This document shows, piece after piece, positions 1 through 7,943 of a DNA stretch of 64,000 bases; position 1 is the first letter of the stretch; the number at the start of each line of letters is the position of its first letter. Position numbers and translations under genes: made by a program. The stretch is taken from positions 3,443,501 through 3,507,500 of the forward strand of contig NZ_CP083951.1 in assembly GCF_006440675.2 (NCBI RefSeq), given 5' to 3'. Source of the stretch: Mesorhizobium sp. B2-8-5. Its GTDB lineage: Bacteria; Pseudomonadota; Alphaproteobacteria; Rhizobiales; Rhizobiaceae. The notes beneath the pieces are model-generated. The model saw only the letters and a list, made by a program, of their open reading frames with translations. It ran no database searches and was not told the DNA's origin.

Positions 1-40
1 CGCATTGTGGCGGCCACGGGAGGACCTTAAGGTCGAAGGC

Positions 41-727
41 ATGCTGCCAAGAACCATGTCGCTTACCGAGGAATTGGTCGCCCGTTGCTTTCGCACGGTC
101 GAGGATGCGGGACCGGATCCCGACGCCGCGCATCTGGATGACGCCGACTATGACGCAATGGCGCACATGCTGGAGGCTCAGCTTCCAGCCACCGAACCGC
201 TCTGGCTGTTTGGCTATGGCTCGCTGATCTGGAAGCCCGAGATCGAGCATGTCGAGGAGCGGGTGGCCCTGCTGCGCGGCTGGCATAGATCCTTTTGCAT
301 GAACATGACGCGCTGGCGGGGGACCAAGGCAAGTCCGGGCCTGATGATGGCGCTGGACCGCGGCGGGCACTGCAAGGGCGTCGCCTTTCGGCTCGGCGAC
401 GGCGACAGGCGAGAGCAACTCGACAAGATCCTTCGGCGCGAGGTGACGCTGAAGCCGACCAGCTACCATCCGCGCCTGCTCAATATGACGAGCGATGGCG
501 GCGCGCTGCGGGCGCTGGCCTTCGTCATCAACCGCCAGGGCACCACCTATGCCGGCCCGTTAAGCGAGGAGGCGGTTGTCGAAAGGCTGGCGACCTCCTG
601 CGGCCATTGGGGCTCGGGCGCCGACTATCTCTACAACACGGTGAAGAATCTCGAGCAGCGCGGCATCCACGATGCGCATCTGTGGCGATTGCAGCAGCTC
701 GTCGCGGCGCGGATCGCCGCCGCGTAG
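41..727 (+). CDS. ChaC-like gamma-glutamylcyclotransferase
   Basis: Family role: cleaves glutathione (gamma-glutamyl compounds) to 5-oxoproline and Cys-Gly in the cytosol. The protein of about 228 residues carries the nucleotide-like loop FGYGSLIW near residues 57-64, which is the YGSL signature of the fold, and an acidic residue in RREVTL near residue 134 that is a candidate catalytic Glu. ATG 41 is preferred because a GGGAGG-like site lies upstream at about 18-23. An in-frame TTG at 5 and an ATG at 56 remain possible, and an even earlier start lies outside the window. It reads towards cobU but is separated from it by about 130 bp holding a small hairpin, so I do not place it in the cobalamin operon. 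Confidence 0.85.
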   Translation: MLPRTMSLTEELVARCFRTVEDAGPDPDAAHLDDADYDAMAHMLEAQLPATEPLWLFGYGSLIWKPEIEHVEERVALLRGWHRSFCMNMTRWRGTKASPGLMMALDRGGHCKGVAFRLGDGDRREQLDKILRREVTLKPTSYHPRLLNMTSDGGALRALAFVINRQGTTYAGPLSEEAVVERLATSCGHWGSGADYLYNTVKNLEQRGIHDAHLWRLQQLVAARIAAA

Positions 728-802
728 CACCCGTGACCCGTGCCGCAATCGCGCCGGGCGGTGGCGGAATTTGGTTTGCCGGCCGGAGGGCTTCTGCCTA
801 AA

Positions 803-830
803 GTCGCGCCGTCGGCCTGATGGCCGCGAC
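803..830. other. small GC-rich inverted repeat between chaC-like gene and cobU
   Basis: GTCGCG at 803-808 pairs with CGCGAC at 825-830, and GGCC pairs with GGCC around a TGAT loop, leaving a bulge. No T-run follows, so a terminator call is weak. No B12-box-like sequence is visible in this gap. Confidence 0.3.
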
Positions 831-858
831 AATATTCATCCAACGGTGAAGGCAGGGA

Positions 859-1398
859 ATGACCGGCGCGACAGCCGCGAGCGCAGCTTCCAATCGGAAA
901 CTGACTTTCGTCCTCGGCGGCGCGCGCTCGGGGAAGAGTTCGCATGCCGAAAGTCTGACGACGGCCTTTTCGTCACCCTGGGCTTACATAGCCACGGCAC
1001 AGGCTTATGACGACGAGATGCGCGAGCGCATCGCGCTGCATCGGTCGCGGCGCGGTGAAGGCTGGGTCACCGTCGACGCGCCGCTCGAACTGGTCGGCGC
1101 AATCGAAGCCTTGCCGGACCACCAGCCGGTGCTGATCGATTGCCTGACGCTGTGGCTCACCAATCACATGCTGGCCGAACATGACGTCGAGGTCGAGTGC
1201 CGGCGGCTGGCGGATATGCTGTCGCGGCCGCGCGGGCCGTGGTTCGTGGTCTCGAACGAAGTCGGACTGGGTATCGTGCCCGACAATGCACTGGCGCGCC
1301 GGTTCCGCGATGCCGGCGGCCGGCTCAACCAGCAGGTCGCGGCGGTAGCCGACAGCGTTCTCATGATGGTGGCGGGGCTGCCGCTCAAGGTGAAATGA
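859..1398 (+). CDS. cobU: adenosylcobinamide kinase / adenosylcobinamide-phosphate guanylyltransferase
   Basis: Bifunctional enzyme of nucleotide-loop assembly in cobalamin synthesis (called cobP in some rhizobial nomenclature). It phosphorylates adenosylcobinamide and then transfers GMP to it. The 179-residue protein has the P-loop GGARSGKSSHAE close to its N-terminus, followed by the family stretches LHRSRRGEGW and LIDCLTLWLTN, and VSNEVGLG further on. Length is normal for the family. cobO begins 2 bp after its stop, so the two are co-transcribed. The upstream gap shows no convincing cobalamin riboswitch. Confidence 0.93.
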   Translation: MTGATAASAASNRKLTFVLGGARSGKSSHAESLTTAFSSPWAYIATAQAYDDEMRERIALHRSRRGEGWVTVDAPLELVGAIEALPDHQPVLIDCLTLWLTNHMLAEHDVEVECRRLADMLSRPRGPWFVVSNEVGLGIVPDNALARRFRDAGGRLNQQVAAVADSVLMMVAGLPLKVK

Positions 1399-1399
1399 C

Positions 1400-2029
1400 A
1401 TGGCCGAAATCGAAGACAAGACCATTGACGACAGGGACGTCGAACGCCACCGCGCCAAGATGGCGAAGCGCAAGGCGGTGCAGGATGCCGAAGTGGCCGG
1501 CAAGACGATCGAGAAAGGGTTGCTGATCGTCAATACAGGCCCTGGCAAGGGCAAGACCACGGCCGCTTTCGGTCTGGCGCTGAGGATGCTTGGCTATGGC
1601 AAGCGCGTCGGCGTCGTCCAATTTATCAAGGGAAAATGGCACACCGGCGAGAAGGACGCTTTCGCCGCGTTCGGAAACCGTGTCGTCTGGCACGCGATGG
1701 GCGAGGGGTTCACCTGGGAGACGCAGGACCTCAAGCGCGACATCGCCGCCGCCGAAGCCGCCTGGGCCAAGGCGCTGGAACTGATGGCCGATCCGTCGAT
1801 CAGCCTCGTGGTGCTCGACGAGCTCAACATCGCGCTGCGCTACGACTATCTCGACCTGGAAAAAGTGGTCGCGGCGCTGAAGGCGCGCCGCGATGATCTG
1901 CATGTCATCGTTACCGGCCGCAACGCCAAGCCTCCGCTGATCGAGGCGGCCGATCTCGTCACTGAAATGGGGCTGACGAAGCACCATTTCTCGGCGGGCG
2001 TGAAAGCCCAGCAGGGAATCGAGTTCTAA
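1400..2029 (+). CDS. cobO: cob(I)yrinic acid a,c-diamide adenosyltransferase
   Basis: ATP:corrinoid adenosyltransferase that adds the upper adenosyl ligand in aerobic cobalamin synthesis and salvage. The 209-residue protein shows the Walker A motif NTGPGKGKTTAAFG and the following QFIKGKW stretch. VVLDELNIALRYDYLD fits the Walker B region. The N-terminal extension of about 35 charged residues is usual for CobO/BtuR proteins. It follows cobU by 2 bp. Its stop codon (TAA) overlaps the stop codon of the convergent cobD gene, so the two mRNAs are complementary at their ends. Confidence 0.94.
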   Translation: MAEIEDKTIDDRDVERHRAKMAKRKAVQDAEVAGKTIEKGLLIVNTGPGKGKTTAAFGLALRMLGYGKRVGVVQFIKGKWHTGEKDAFAAFGNRVVWHAMGEGFTWETQDLKRDIAAAEAAWAKALELMADPSISLVVLDELNIALRYDYLDLEKVVAALKARRDDLHVIVTGRNAKPPLIEAADLVTEMGLTKHHFSAGVKAQQGIEF

Positions 2030-3033
2030 AGTGCGCTGGCGCCCTGACCACTGATCTGGATGGTCAGATAGATCACAACCGCCGACAGGGTCGCGAACAG
2101 CCCGAGCAGCAGCCAGTCGGCCACGCGATAGAGCTTCAGCGCCTGGCGGATGTCGGTGCTTTCGGCCTCGCGACGGCCGCCTTCGCCCATGAAGGCGTCC
2201 TCGACGACCTCGCCGCCATAGCTGCGCGGTCCGGCGAGGGACAGCCCGAGCGCGCCGGCCATCGCCGCCTCCGGCCAGCCGGCATTGGGCGAGCGATGTT
2301 TCCTGGCGTCGCGGCGCATCACCTGCCAGGCGCCGCGCGGGTCGGCGCCAGGGACAAGAAAGGCCGCCAGCACGATGAGCAGGCCGGTGAGCCGCGATGC
2401 GGGCAGGTTGACCAGATCGTCGAAGCGGGCGGCGGCCCGGCCGAAGGCCTCATATTGCGGCGTCCGGTGGCCGATCATCGAATCGGCGGTGTTGGCGGCC
2501 TTGTAGGCCGCACCGCCGCCAAGGCCGCCGATGCCGGTCCAGAAGGCAGGTGCGACGATGCCATCGGAGAAATTCTCGGCCAGGCTTTCGATCGCGGCGC
2601 GCGCGACGCCCGCTTTGTCGAGCTTTTCGGGATCGCGGCCGACGATGCGTGAGACGGCGATGCGGCCGAGCGTCAGGCCGCCGGTCTCCAGCGCGTCGGC
2701 GACCTCCTCGACATGCTCGGCGAGGCTTTTCTGCGACAGCAGCGAGGAGCCGAGGATCGCGGCAATGACGAGGCCCGTGGGGAACATCATCCAGAGCAGG
2801 ACATGCAGCCCCAGGCCGATCAGGCCGGGCACCAGCAGAATGACGAGCAAGGCCTGGACGCCGCGGCGGCGACGCAATTCGTCGGAATCCGTCGCGCGGT
2901 TGAGCCGGCGATCGAGAAAGGATATCAGCCTGCCGATCCAGGTTACCGGGTGGCCGATGGCGTTGAACAGCCAGTCCGGGTAGCCGAGGGTACGTTCGAC
3001 GGCGAGTGACAGGAAAGCGATCAGGATTGACAT
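2026..3033 (-). CDS. cobD: adenosylcobinamide-phosphate synthase (CobD/CbiB)
   Basis: Integral membrane enzyme that attaches the aminopropanol arm to adenosylcobyric acid. The 335-residue protein has several hydrophobic segments and typical family stretches: ERTLGYPDWLFNAIGHPVTW at the N-terminus, ESLAENFSDGIVAPAFW, and ANTADSMIGHR. Its start (CAT at 3031-3033) shares the four bases CATG with the start of cobC on the other strand, so there is no intergenic space. Any promoter for cobD must lie inside the cobC coding region. It converges on cobO with overlapping stops. Confidence 0.93.
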   Translation of the reverse strand: MSILIAFLSLAVERTLGYPDWLFNAIGHPVTWIGRLISFLDRRLNRATDSDELRRRRGVQALLVILLVPGLIGLGLHVLLWMMFPTGLVIAAILGSSLLSQKSLAEHVEEVADALETGGLTLGRIAVSRIVGRDPEKLDKAGVARAAIESLAENFSDGIVAPAFWTGIGGLGGGAAYKAANTADSMIGHRTPQYEAFGRAAARFDDLVNLPASRLTGLLIVLAAFLVPGADPRGAWQVMRRDARKHRSPNAGWPEAAMAGALGLSLAGPRSYGGEVVEDAFMGEGGRREAESTDIRQALKLYRVADWLLLGLFATLSAVVIYLTIQISGQGASAL

Positions 3034-4087
3034 GAAGCTTCTAAGCGGAGCGATTGCAGCGGTTGATCATGGCGGCAGCCTTGGCCGCGCAAGCGCGCTT
3101 TTTCCTCATGCGCCAAAACCTTTCGTGGACCTCTCGACAGGTATCAATCCGCACTCCTATCCGCTTTTCGACCTGCCCGCCACCGCCCTGTCCCGATTGC
3201 CGGAGGCAGGACAACTGCGTGAATTGGCCGAAATTGCGGCTTCGGCCTATGGCGCGCCGTCAGCGGCACATGTGGCGGCGGCGCCCGGCACGCAGATTTT
3301 GCTGCCGCGCGTCGCTTCGCTGGTGCGACCCGGCAAGGCGCTGGTGCTCGGCCCGACCTATGCCGAACACGCCCGGGCCGCGGCCATCGCCGGCCATGCG
3401 GTTGCGGAGGTCAGCGATTTCGACGCGCTGGGCGAGGCGGACCTTGCGGTGCTGGTCAATCCCAACAATCCTGACGGGCGGGTGATCGAAAAGGCCCGCC
3501 TGCTCGACCTTGCCGCGCGGCTTCGCGCCAAGAGCGGGCTGCTCGTCGTCGACGAAGCTTTCATGGATGTCGGCCCGATCGAGCAAAGCCTGGCCGGCGA
3601 TGTCGGGGCGGGCGGTATCGTCGTGCTGCGCTCGTTCGGCAAGTTCTTCGGCCTCGCCGGTGTGAGGCTCGGCTTCGCGCTGGCGGATCAGCTGACGGCC
3701 GAGCGGCTGGATGCGCAGCTGGGGCCCTGGGCGGTGGCCGGTCCGGCGCTCGAATATGGCATCCGCGCGCTGTCGGATACGGGATGGCAGGAGGACATGC
3801 GGGTACGTCTCGCCTCCGATGCCAAACGACTCGACGCGCTGCTTGGAAAGTCCGGCGTGCCAATCTCCGGCGGCACCTCACTGTTCCGCTATGTGTCTTT
3901 CAACGATTCTCCAAGCCTGTTTTCGGCGCTCGGCGAGCGTGGCGTGCTGGTCCGTCACTTCGCTGAGCGGCTTCACGTTCTGCGCATCGGACTGCCGGGC
4001 AGCGAAGCGGAATGGCAGCGCCTCGAAAGCGCCCTTGCCACGTGGGCCGCGCGGCGCAAGGATGCACCGAAGGAGTTCGGGCAATGA
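3032..4087 (+). CDS. cobC: threonine-phosphate decarboxylase, CobC
   Basis: PLP enzyme of the class I/II aminotransferase fold that makes (R)-1-aminopropan-2-ol phosphate, the substrate used by CobD. The 351-residue protein has HGGSLGRA near the N-terminus, DLSTGINPHSYP, the substrate-binding VNPNNPDGR, and the PLP lysine in SFGKFFGLAGVRLGF. The predicted ATG at 3032 overlaps the divergent cobD start in a CATG palindrome. A weak AGGA lies about 8 bases upstream, inside cobD. A small phosphatase gene overlaps its stop by ATGA. Confidence 0.92.
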   Translation: MKLLSGAIAAVDHGGSLGRASALFPHAPKPFVDLSTGINPHSYPLFDLPATALSRLPEAGQLRELAEIAASAYGAPSAAHVAAAPGTQILLPRVASLVRPGKALVLGPTYAEHARAAAIAGHAVAEVSDFDALGEADLAVLVNPNNPDGRVIEKARLLDLAARLRAKSGLLVVDEAFMDVGPIEQSLAGDVGAGGIVVLRSFGKFFGLAGVRLGFALADQLTAERLDAQLGPWAVAGPALEYGIRALSDTGWQEDMRVRLASDAKRLDALLGKSGVPISGGTSLFRYVSFNDSPSLFSALGERGVLVRHFAERLHVLRIGLPGSEAEWQRLESALATWAARRKDAPKEFGQ

Positions 4088-4593
4088 TCCACGTCTGTTC
4101 GCTGTCGAAGGTCGACGAGACCGTGGTAAGGACCGGTGCGCAGCGGTTGTTGTCGCTGCTCGCCGCCGGCACCGAAGTGCTCCGCCCGGCCTCGATCCCG
4201 GCGGAAAACCACCTGCATCTCGTCATGCACGACATCGCCGTCGCGCAGGAAGGCATGACCATGCCCGGCGAGGAGCATGTGCGGGCCTTGCTCGATTTCG
4301 CCTATCGCTGGGACCGGGCAAAGCCGCTGGTGGTGCATTGCTATGCCGGCGTCAGCCGCTCGACCGCGTCGGCCTATATCATCGCGGCGGCGCTTTCGCC
4401 CAAGCGCGACGAGATGGAACTCGCCCGGACGCTGCGTTTCCTCTCGCCGACGGCGACGCCCAATCCACGGCTGATCGCGGTTGCCGACATGCTGCTTCAG
4501 CGCGATGGCCGCATGATCGCGGCGATCGAGGCGATCGGGCGCGGCGCCGACGCGTTCGAGGGGGTACCCTTCGAACTAACGATTGAAAGTTGA
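4084..4593 (+). CDS. small tyrosine-specific protein phosphatase-like protein
   Basis: The 169-residue protein carries the Cys-x5-Arg phosphatase loop HCYAGVSRS, with Cys86 as likely nucleophile and Arg92. A candidate general acid is Asp50 in MHDIA. The size and architecture fit a minimal dual-specificity or tyrosine phosphatase; its substrate is unknown. It overlaps the cobC stop by ATGA, so it is translationally coupled to cobalamin synthesis. I know of no established role in that pathway. A phosphate-removal step on a cobalamin intermediate would be speculation. Confidence 0.8.
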   Translation: MIHVCSLSKVDETVVRTGAQRLLSLLAAGTEVLRPASIPAENHLHLVMHDIAVAQEGMTMPGEEHVRALLDFAYRWDRAKPLVVHCYAGVSRSTASAYIIAAALSPKRDEMELARTLRFLSPTATPNPRLIAVADMLLQRDGRMIAAIEAIGRGADAFEGVPFELTIES

Positions 4594-4605
4594 GTCGCGT
4601 TTTAT

Positions 4606-5403
4606 CTACGACAGCCACTCCGCAAGCTTTGCCTTACGAACATCCCTGACCAGGTTGATAAAGCCGTCGGCCTGCATTTCCGCCGTCAGCCGACCCTTCT
4701 CGGCCGTGGCGATCGAGGCATCGCCGACCACGCCGTTCGGGTTGAGGTCGCTGGCGATCCAGGCGAAGGCGTGCGTTCCGGTGTGGCGCAGCAGGGCGAA
4801 TTCCTTTTCGGCGCGGGCGACATTGGAGACGAATTCATCCGCCTTGGTCATGTCGACGAGATCAGGGCGGAAGTGCAGCATCAACGAGGTCTCGACGTCG
4901 CCGCCATGGATGCCGTGACGGTCCTCGAGCTCGGTGTACATGCCGGCCGGGCGGCCGAAACGCTGCCAGCTGGTCCTCACCGACAGCATTTTGGCGCGCA
5001 CGCGCAATTCGCGCGAAACGATGCCCATGATCTCTTCATTGCCGCCATGCGAATTGACGATGATCAGTTTCCGGACCCCGGCGCGGGCGACGGACAGGCC
5101 AAGCTCGGTCCAGGCATCGACCAAGGTGGTGGCCGGCAAGGTGAGCGTTCCCGGCGCGTGTAAGTGCTCGTTCGACTTGCCGACCGCCTGCACCGGCAGG
5201 ATGCGGATGTCGAGATCGTCGGGCAGGCGCGCGACCACCGTCTCCAGCATGCCGACCATGATCGAGGTGTCGGTCGAGACCGGCAGATGCGGGCCGTGCT
5301 GCTCGATCGCCGCCACCGGCAGCACGGCGATAGTCGCCTCGGCGTCGATCGAGGCATATTCGGTCGTCCGGTAGTCGCCCCACCACACACGTCTTGTCGT
5401 CAC
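4606..5403 (-). CDS. creatininase-family amidohydrolase
   Basis: Metal-dependent hydrolase of the creatinine amidohydrolase fold; members open cyclic amides or hydrolyse formamides. The 265-residue protein shows VAAIEQHGPHLPVSTD (metal ligands Glu34, His36 and Asp45), IVNSHGGNEE (His119) and HGGDVETS (Glu171), so the metal site appears complete. The start is GTG at 5401-5403, supported by GGGAG about 7 bases upstream on its strand. It follows the RidA gene by about 60 bp and is divergent from the ABC transporter and amidohydrolase operon. Together they suggest degradation of an imported N-heterocycle. The exact substrate cannot be told. Confidence 0.87.
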   Translation of the reverse strand: MTTRRVWWGDYRTTEYASIDAEATIAVLPVAAIEQHGPHLPVSTDTSIMVGMLETVVARLPDDLDIRILPVQAVGKSNEHLHAPGTLTLPATTLVDAWTELGLSVARAGVRKLIIVNSHGGNEEIMGIVSRELRVRAKMLSVRTSWQRFGRPAGMYTELEDRHGIHGGDVETSLMLHFRPDLVDMTKADEFVSNVARAEKEFALLRHTGTHAFAWIASDLNPNGVVGDASIATAEKGRLTAEMQADGFINLVRDVRKAKLAEWLS

Positions 5404-5464
5404 TTTTCGTCTCCCGATTGGTCTGCTGTCCGGCCTGAGGTCTAAAGACTATCCCCGGCAACAG

Positions 5465-5848
5465 CTAGCCTGCTGCCAGAACTTCGACCTCGACCTTGAA
5501 TTCCGGACGCGCAAAGCCGGAAACGATCATCAGCGTCGAGGCCGGCGCCGGGTCCGAAAACAAGCGGTTGCGGACATCCATATAGGCCTGCAGATATGCG
5601 CGGTCGGTGACGAAGGCGTTAATGCGAACGGTGTCGTTCAAGGTCAGCCCGGCTTCGCTCAAAATCGCGGCGATGTTCTTGAAGCAGAGCTCGGCCTGGG
5701 CGCCGGCGTCCTCGGGAACATGGTCGTCAGCCCCGATGCCCAGTTGTCCGGAGCACAGCACCAGCCGTTTTCCGGCGGGTATCTCAACGCCGTGGCTGTA
5801 GCGGGCGAAGGGCGGCTTGATCGTCTTGGGGGCGAGGTATTTCAGCAT
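5465..5848 (-). CDS. RidA (YjgF/YER057c/UK114) family protein
   Basis: Family members deaminate reactive enamine/imine intermediates, or act in pathway-specific roles such as RutC in uracil breakdown. The 127-residue protein has the expected length and features: YSHGVEIPAG, VLCSGQLGI, DTVRINAFVTDRAYLQAY and the C-terminal VEVEVLAAG. A conserved Arg is visible in DTVRINAFV. An AGGAG ribosome site sits just ahead of ATG 5848. It is the first gene of the leftward pair with the creatininase, which fits ring-opening chemistry that releases unstable enamines. Confidence 0.88.
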   Translation of the reverse strand: MLKYLAPKTIKPPFARYSHGVEIPAGKRLVLCSGQLGIGADDHVPEDAGAQAELCFKNIAAILSEAGLTLNDTVRINAFVTDRAYLQAYMDVRNRLFSDPAPASTLMIVSGFARPEFKVEVEVLAAG

Positions 5849-6101
5849 GGCATTCTCCTGTGCGCCCGCAGACTAAGGCTCGATTCGTGAAACCTTCAAG
5901 ATGCGGTGCATGCCGCCAGAGCGATTATGGACAGGCGTCCAAAAAATAGGCACGATGCCTCGCGTACAGCATGACCCTTCCGGTCTCGGCAATGACTGCC
6001 GCGCAAGCGGGCGGCCCGGGCGGTGGCATGTGTCTTGCTTCTTGAACCAATGGTGTCGAGCCCAGCGCGTTGCGCGCCGGAGCCAAGAGAGGGTGAGTTT
6101 T
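5849..6101. promoter_or_regulatory. divergent promoter region between RidA/creatininase and ABC transporter operons
   Basis: This 253-bp gap must hold both divergent promoters. The only clear symmetric element is TGGAC-AGGC-GTCCA at 5938-5951, immediately followed by an A-run. It could be an operator for a GntR- or LysR-type regulator. No regulator gene is adjacent. I see no thiamine (THI-box) riboswitch core here despite the transporter's similarity to thiamine-precursor systems. Confidence 0.4.
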
Positions 6102-7106
6102 ATGATCGGAAATGGGAAGGTCCTGGCGGGCTCGATCGCCTTGCTGGTGGCGGGCACACTGAGCGCGGCCGCGAACGAGAAGGTGACGTTCGGCACCAAC
6201 TGGCTGGCCGAGCCGGAGCATGGCGGCTACTACCAGGCCGTTGCCGACGGCACCTATGCCGCCTGCGGCCTCGACGTCACCATCATGCAGGGCGGCCCGC
6301 AGGTCAGCGGCCGGCCGATGCTACTTGCCGGCAAGATCGATTTCTATATGGGTGGCAATCTGCTCTCGGCCTTCGACGCGGTGCAGCAGGGCATTCCGAT
6401 GCGTGTCGTCGCGTCCGACTTCCAGAAGGATCCGCAGGTCATCATGTCCCAGCCGGGGCAGGGGCTCGACAAGTGGGAGGACCTGAAGAGCGCCGACCAG
6501 TACATCATGGGCGACGAGGGTGCGCAGACCTTCTTCCAGTGGATGGTCACAGATCTCGGCTTCGATGCCGCCAAGCGCGTGCCCTATACGTTCAATCCGG
6601 CGCCCTTCATCGCCAACAAGAAGTCGATCCAGCAGGGCTATGTGACGTCCGAGCCGTTCGCGGTGCAGAAGGCGGGCGGCTTCGTGCCGAACCAGTTCCT
6701 GCTCGCCGACTATGGCTGGGATACCTATTCGACCACCATCGAGGTGATGCAGGATACGATCGACAAGCGGCCGGAGGTTGTGCAGTGCTTCGTCGATGGC
6801 TCGGCCAAGGGGTGGTACAAGTACCTCTACGGTGACAACAAGGCCGCCAACGATATGATCAAGAAGGACAATCCGGACATGACGGATGAGCAGATCGCCT
6901 TCTCGATCGAGCAGATGAAGAAATTCGGCGTCGTCGATTCGGGCGATTCGGAAAAGCTCGGCATCGGCACCATGAACGAAGCCCGCATCCAGAGCTTCTA
7001 CGACAAGATGGTCAAGGCCAAAGTCGCCCAGCCGGGCATCGACATCAAGAAGGCCTACACGCTGGCCTTCATCAACAAGGGTGTCGGGCTGGAGCTGAAG
7101 AAGTAA
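6102..7106 (+). CDS. ABC transporter substrate-binding protein, NMT1/THI5-like
   Basis: Periplasmic solute receptor. The start ATG 6102 follows GAGAGGG and gives a clean signal peptide (KVLAGSIALLVAGTLSAAA, cleavage near residue 24). The mature part begins VTFGTNWLAEPEHGG and contains GLDVTIMQGG and KIDFYMGG, typical of the NMT1 class that binds pyrimidine-like or other small heterocyclic ligands. The length, about 334 residues, is normal. It is followed by its ATPase and permease genes and then a CodA-like amidohydrolase. The cargo is probably a nitrogen heterocycle, but this is inferred from neighbours only. Confidence 0.88.
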   Translation: MIGNGKVLAGSIALLVAGTLSAAANEKVTFGTNWLAEPEHGGYYQAVADGTYAACGLDVTIMQGGPQVSGRPMLLAGKIDFYMGGNLLSAFDAVQQGIPMRVVASDFQKDPQVIMSQPGQGLDKWEDLKSADQYIMGDEGAQTFFQWMVTDLGFDAAKRVPYTFNPAPFIANKKSIQQGYVTSEPFAVQKAGGFVPNQFLLADYGWDTYSTTIEVMQDTIDKRPEVVQCFVDGSAKGWYKYLYGDNKAANDMIKKDNPDMTDEQIAFSIEQMKKFGVVDSGDSEKLGIGTMNEARIQSFYDKMVKAKVAQPGIDIKKAYTLAFINKGVGLELKK

Positions 7107-7121
7107 GGCGGCCTGCCTGAG

Positions 7122-7943
7122 ATGATCCAGGAGAAAGTGGCTGAGACGCCGGCGGCATCGGGAGAGACCCCGATGCTGCTTGCCCTGCGCAATGTCGGCA
7201 AGGTCTTTTCCAACGGCGTGACGGCGCTGAGCAAGGTCGACCTTACGATCCGCGAGGGGGATTTCCTGAGCCTGCTCGGCCCTTCGGGCTGCGGCAAGTC
7301 GACGGCGCTCAGGCTGATCGCCGGCCTGTCGACGCCGACCTCCGGCCAACTCGACTGGCGCGGCTCGATCGACCGCTCGAACATCGGCTTCGTCTTCCAG
7401 GAGCCGACGCTGCTGCCCTGGGCCAGCGTCTTCGACAATGTCTGGCTGCCGCTCAGGCTGAAGGGCATGTCGCGCGCCAAGGCGGCGCCGGCCGTGATGG
7501 AGATGCTGTCGCGCGTTCATCTCACCGGCTTCGAGAACGCCGTGCCGCGTGAGCTTTCGGGCGGCATGAAGATGCGCGTCTCGATCGCGCGGGCCATGGT
7601 GACCAAGCCGCGCATCCTTCTGATGGACGAGCCCTTCGCCGCGCTCGACGAGATCACCCGCTTCAAACTCAACAATGATCTCTTGGAGCTTTGGCAGGAC
7701 GAGCGCTTCACCGTCGTCTTCGTCACCCACAGCGTGTTCGAAAGCGTGTTCCTGTCCAGCCGCGTCGTCGTCATGGCCGCGCGTCCGGGCCGCGTCTTCG
7801 GCGAACTCGCCGTCGATGCTCCTTATCCGCGTGACGAAGCGTTCCGCACCTCGCCGGACTATGCCGCGCTTTGCCGGCAGGCCTCGGACGTGCTGGTGAA
7901 CGCCATCAACTCAACCGCCGGACCGCGCCATGACGGCCATTGA
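7122..7943 (+). CDS. ABC transporter ATP-binding protein (nitrate/taurine/pyrimidine class)
   Basis: Cytoplasmic ATPase of the importer. Walker A is LGPSGCGKSTALRL, the Q-loop is VFQEPTLLPW, the signature is ELSGGMKMR, Walker B is ILLMDEPFAALDE and the H-loop is VFVTHSVFES. The signature reads LSGGM instead of the textbook LSGGQ, which is common in this subfamily. The protein is 273 residues long. It starts 15 bp after the receptor gene and overlaps the permease gene by 14 bp, so the three are translated from one mRNA. Confidence 0.92.
   Translation: MIQEKVAETPAASGETPMLLALRNVGKVFSNGVTALSKVDLTIREGDFLSLLGPSGCGKSTALRLIAGLSTPTSGQLDWRGSIDRSNIGFVFQEPTLLPWASVFDNVWLPLRLKGMSRAKAAPAVMEMLSRVHLTGFENAVPRELSGGMKMRVSIARAMVTKPRILLMDEPFAALDEITRFKLNNDLLELWQDERFTVVFVTHSVFESVFLSSRVVVMAARPGRVFGELAVDAPYPRDEAFRTSPDYAALCRQASDVLVNAINSTAGPRHDGH

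Noticed and set aside
727..859. Cobalamin riboswitch ahead of cobU
   Set aside because: The gap is only about 130 bp and no B12-box-like core is visible; only a small hairpin is present.
5849..6101. Thiamine (THI-box) riboswitch before the NMT1-type transporter
   Set aside because: No CTGAGA-type core with matching arms was found in the leader. A CTGAGATGA at about 7116 is just the end of one gene and the start of the next.
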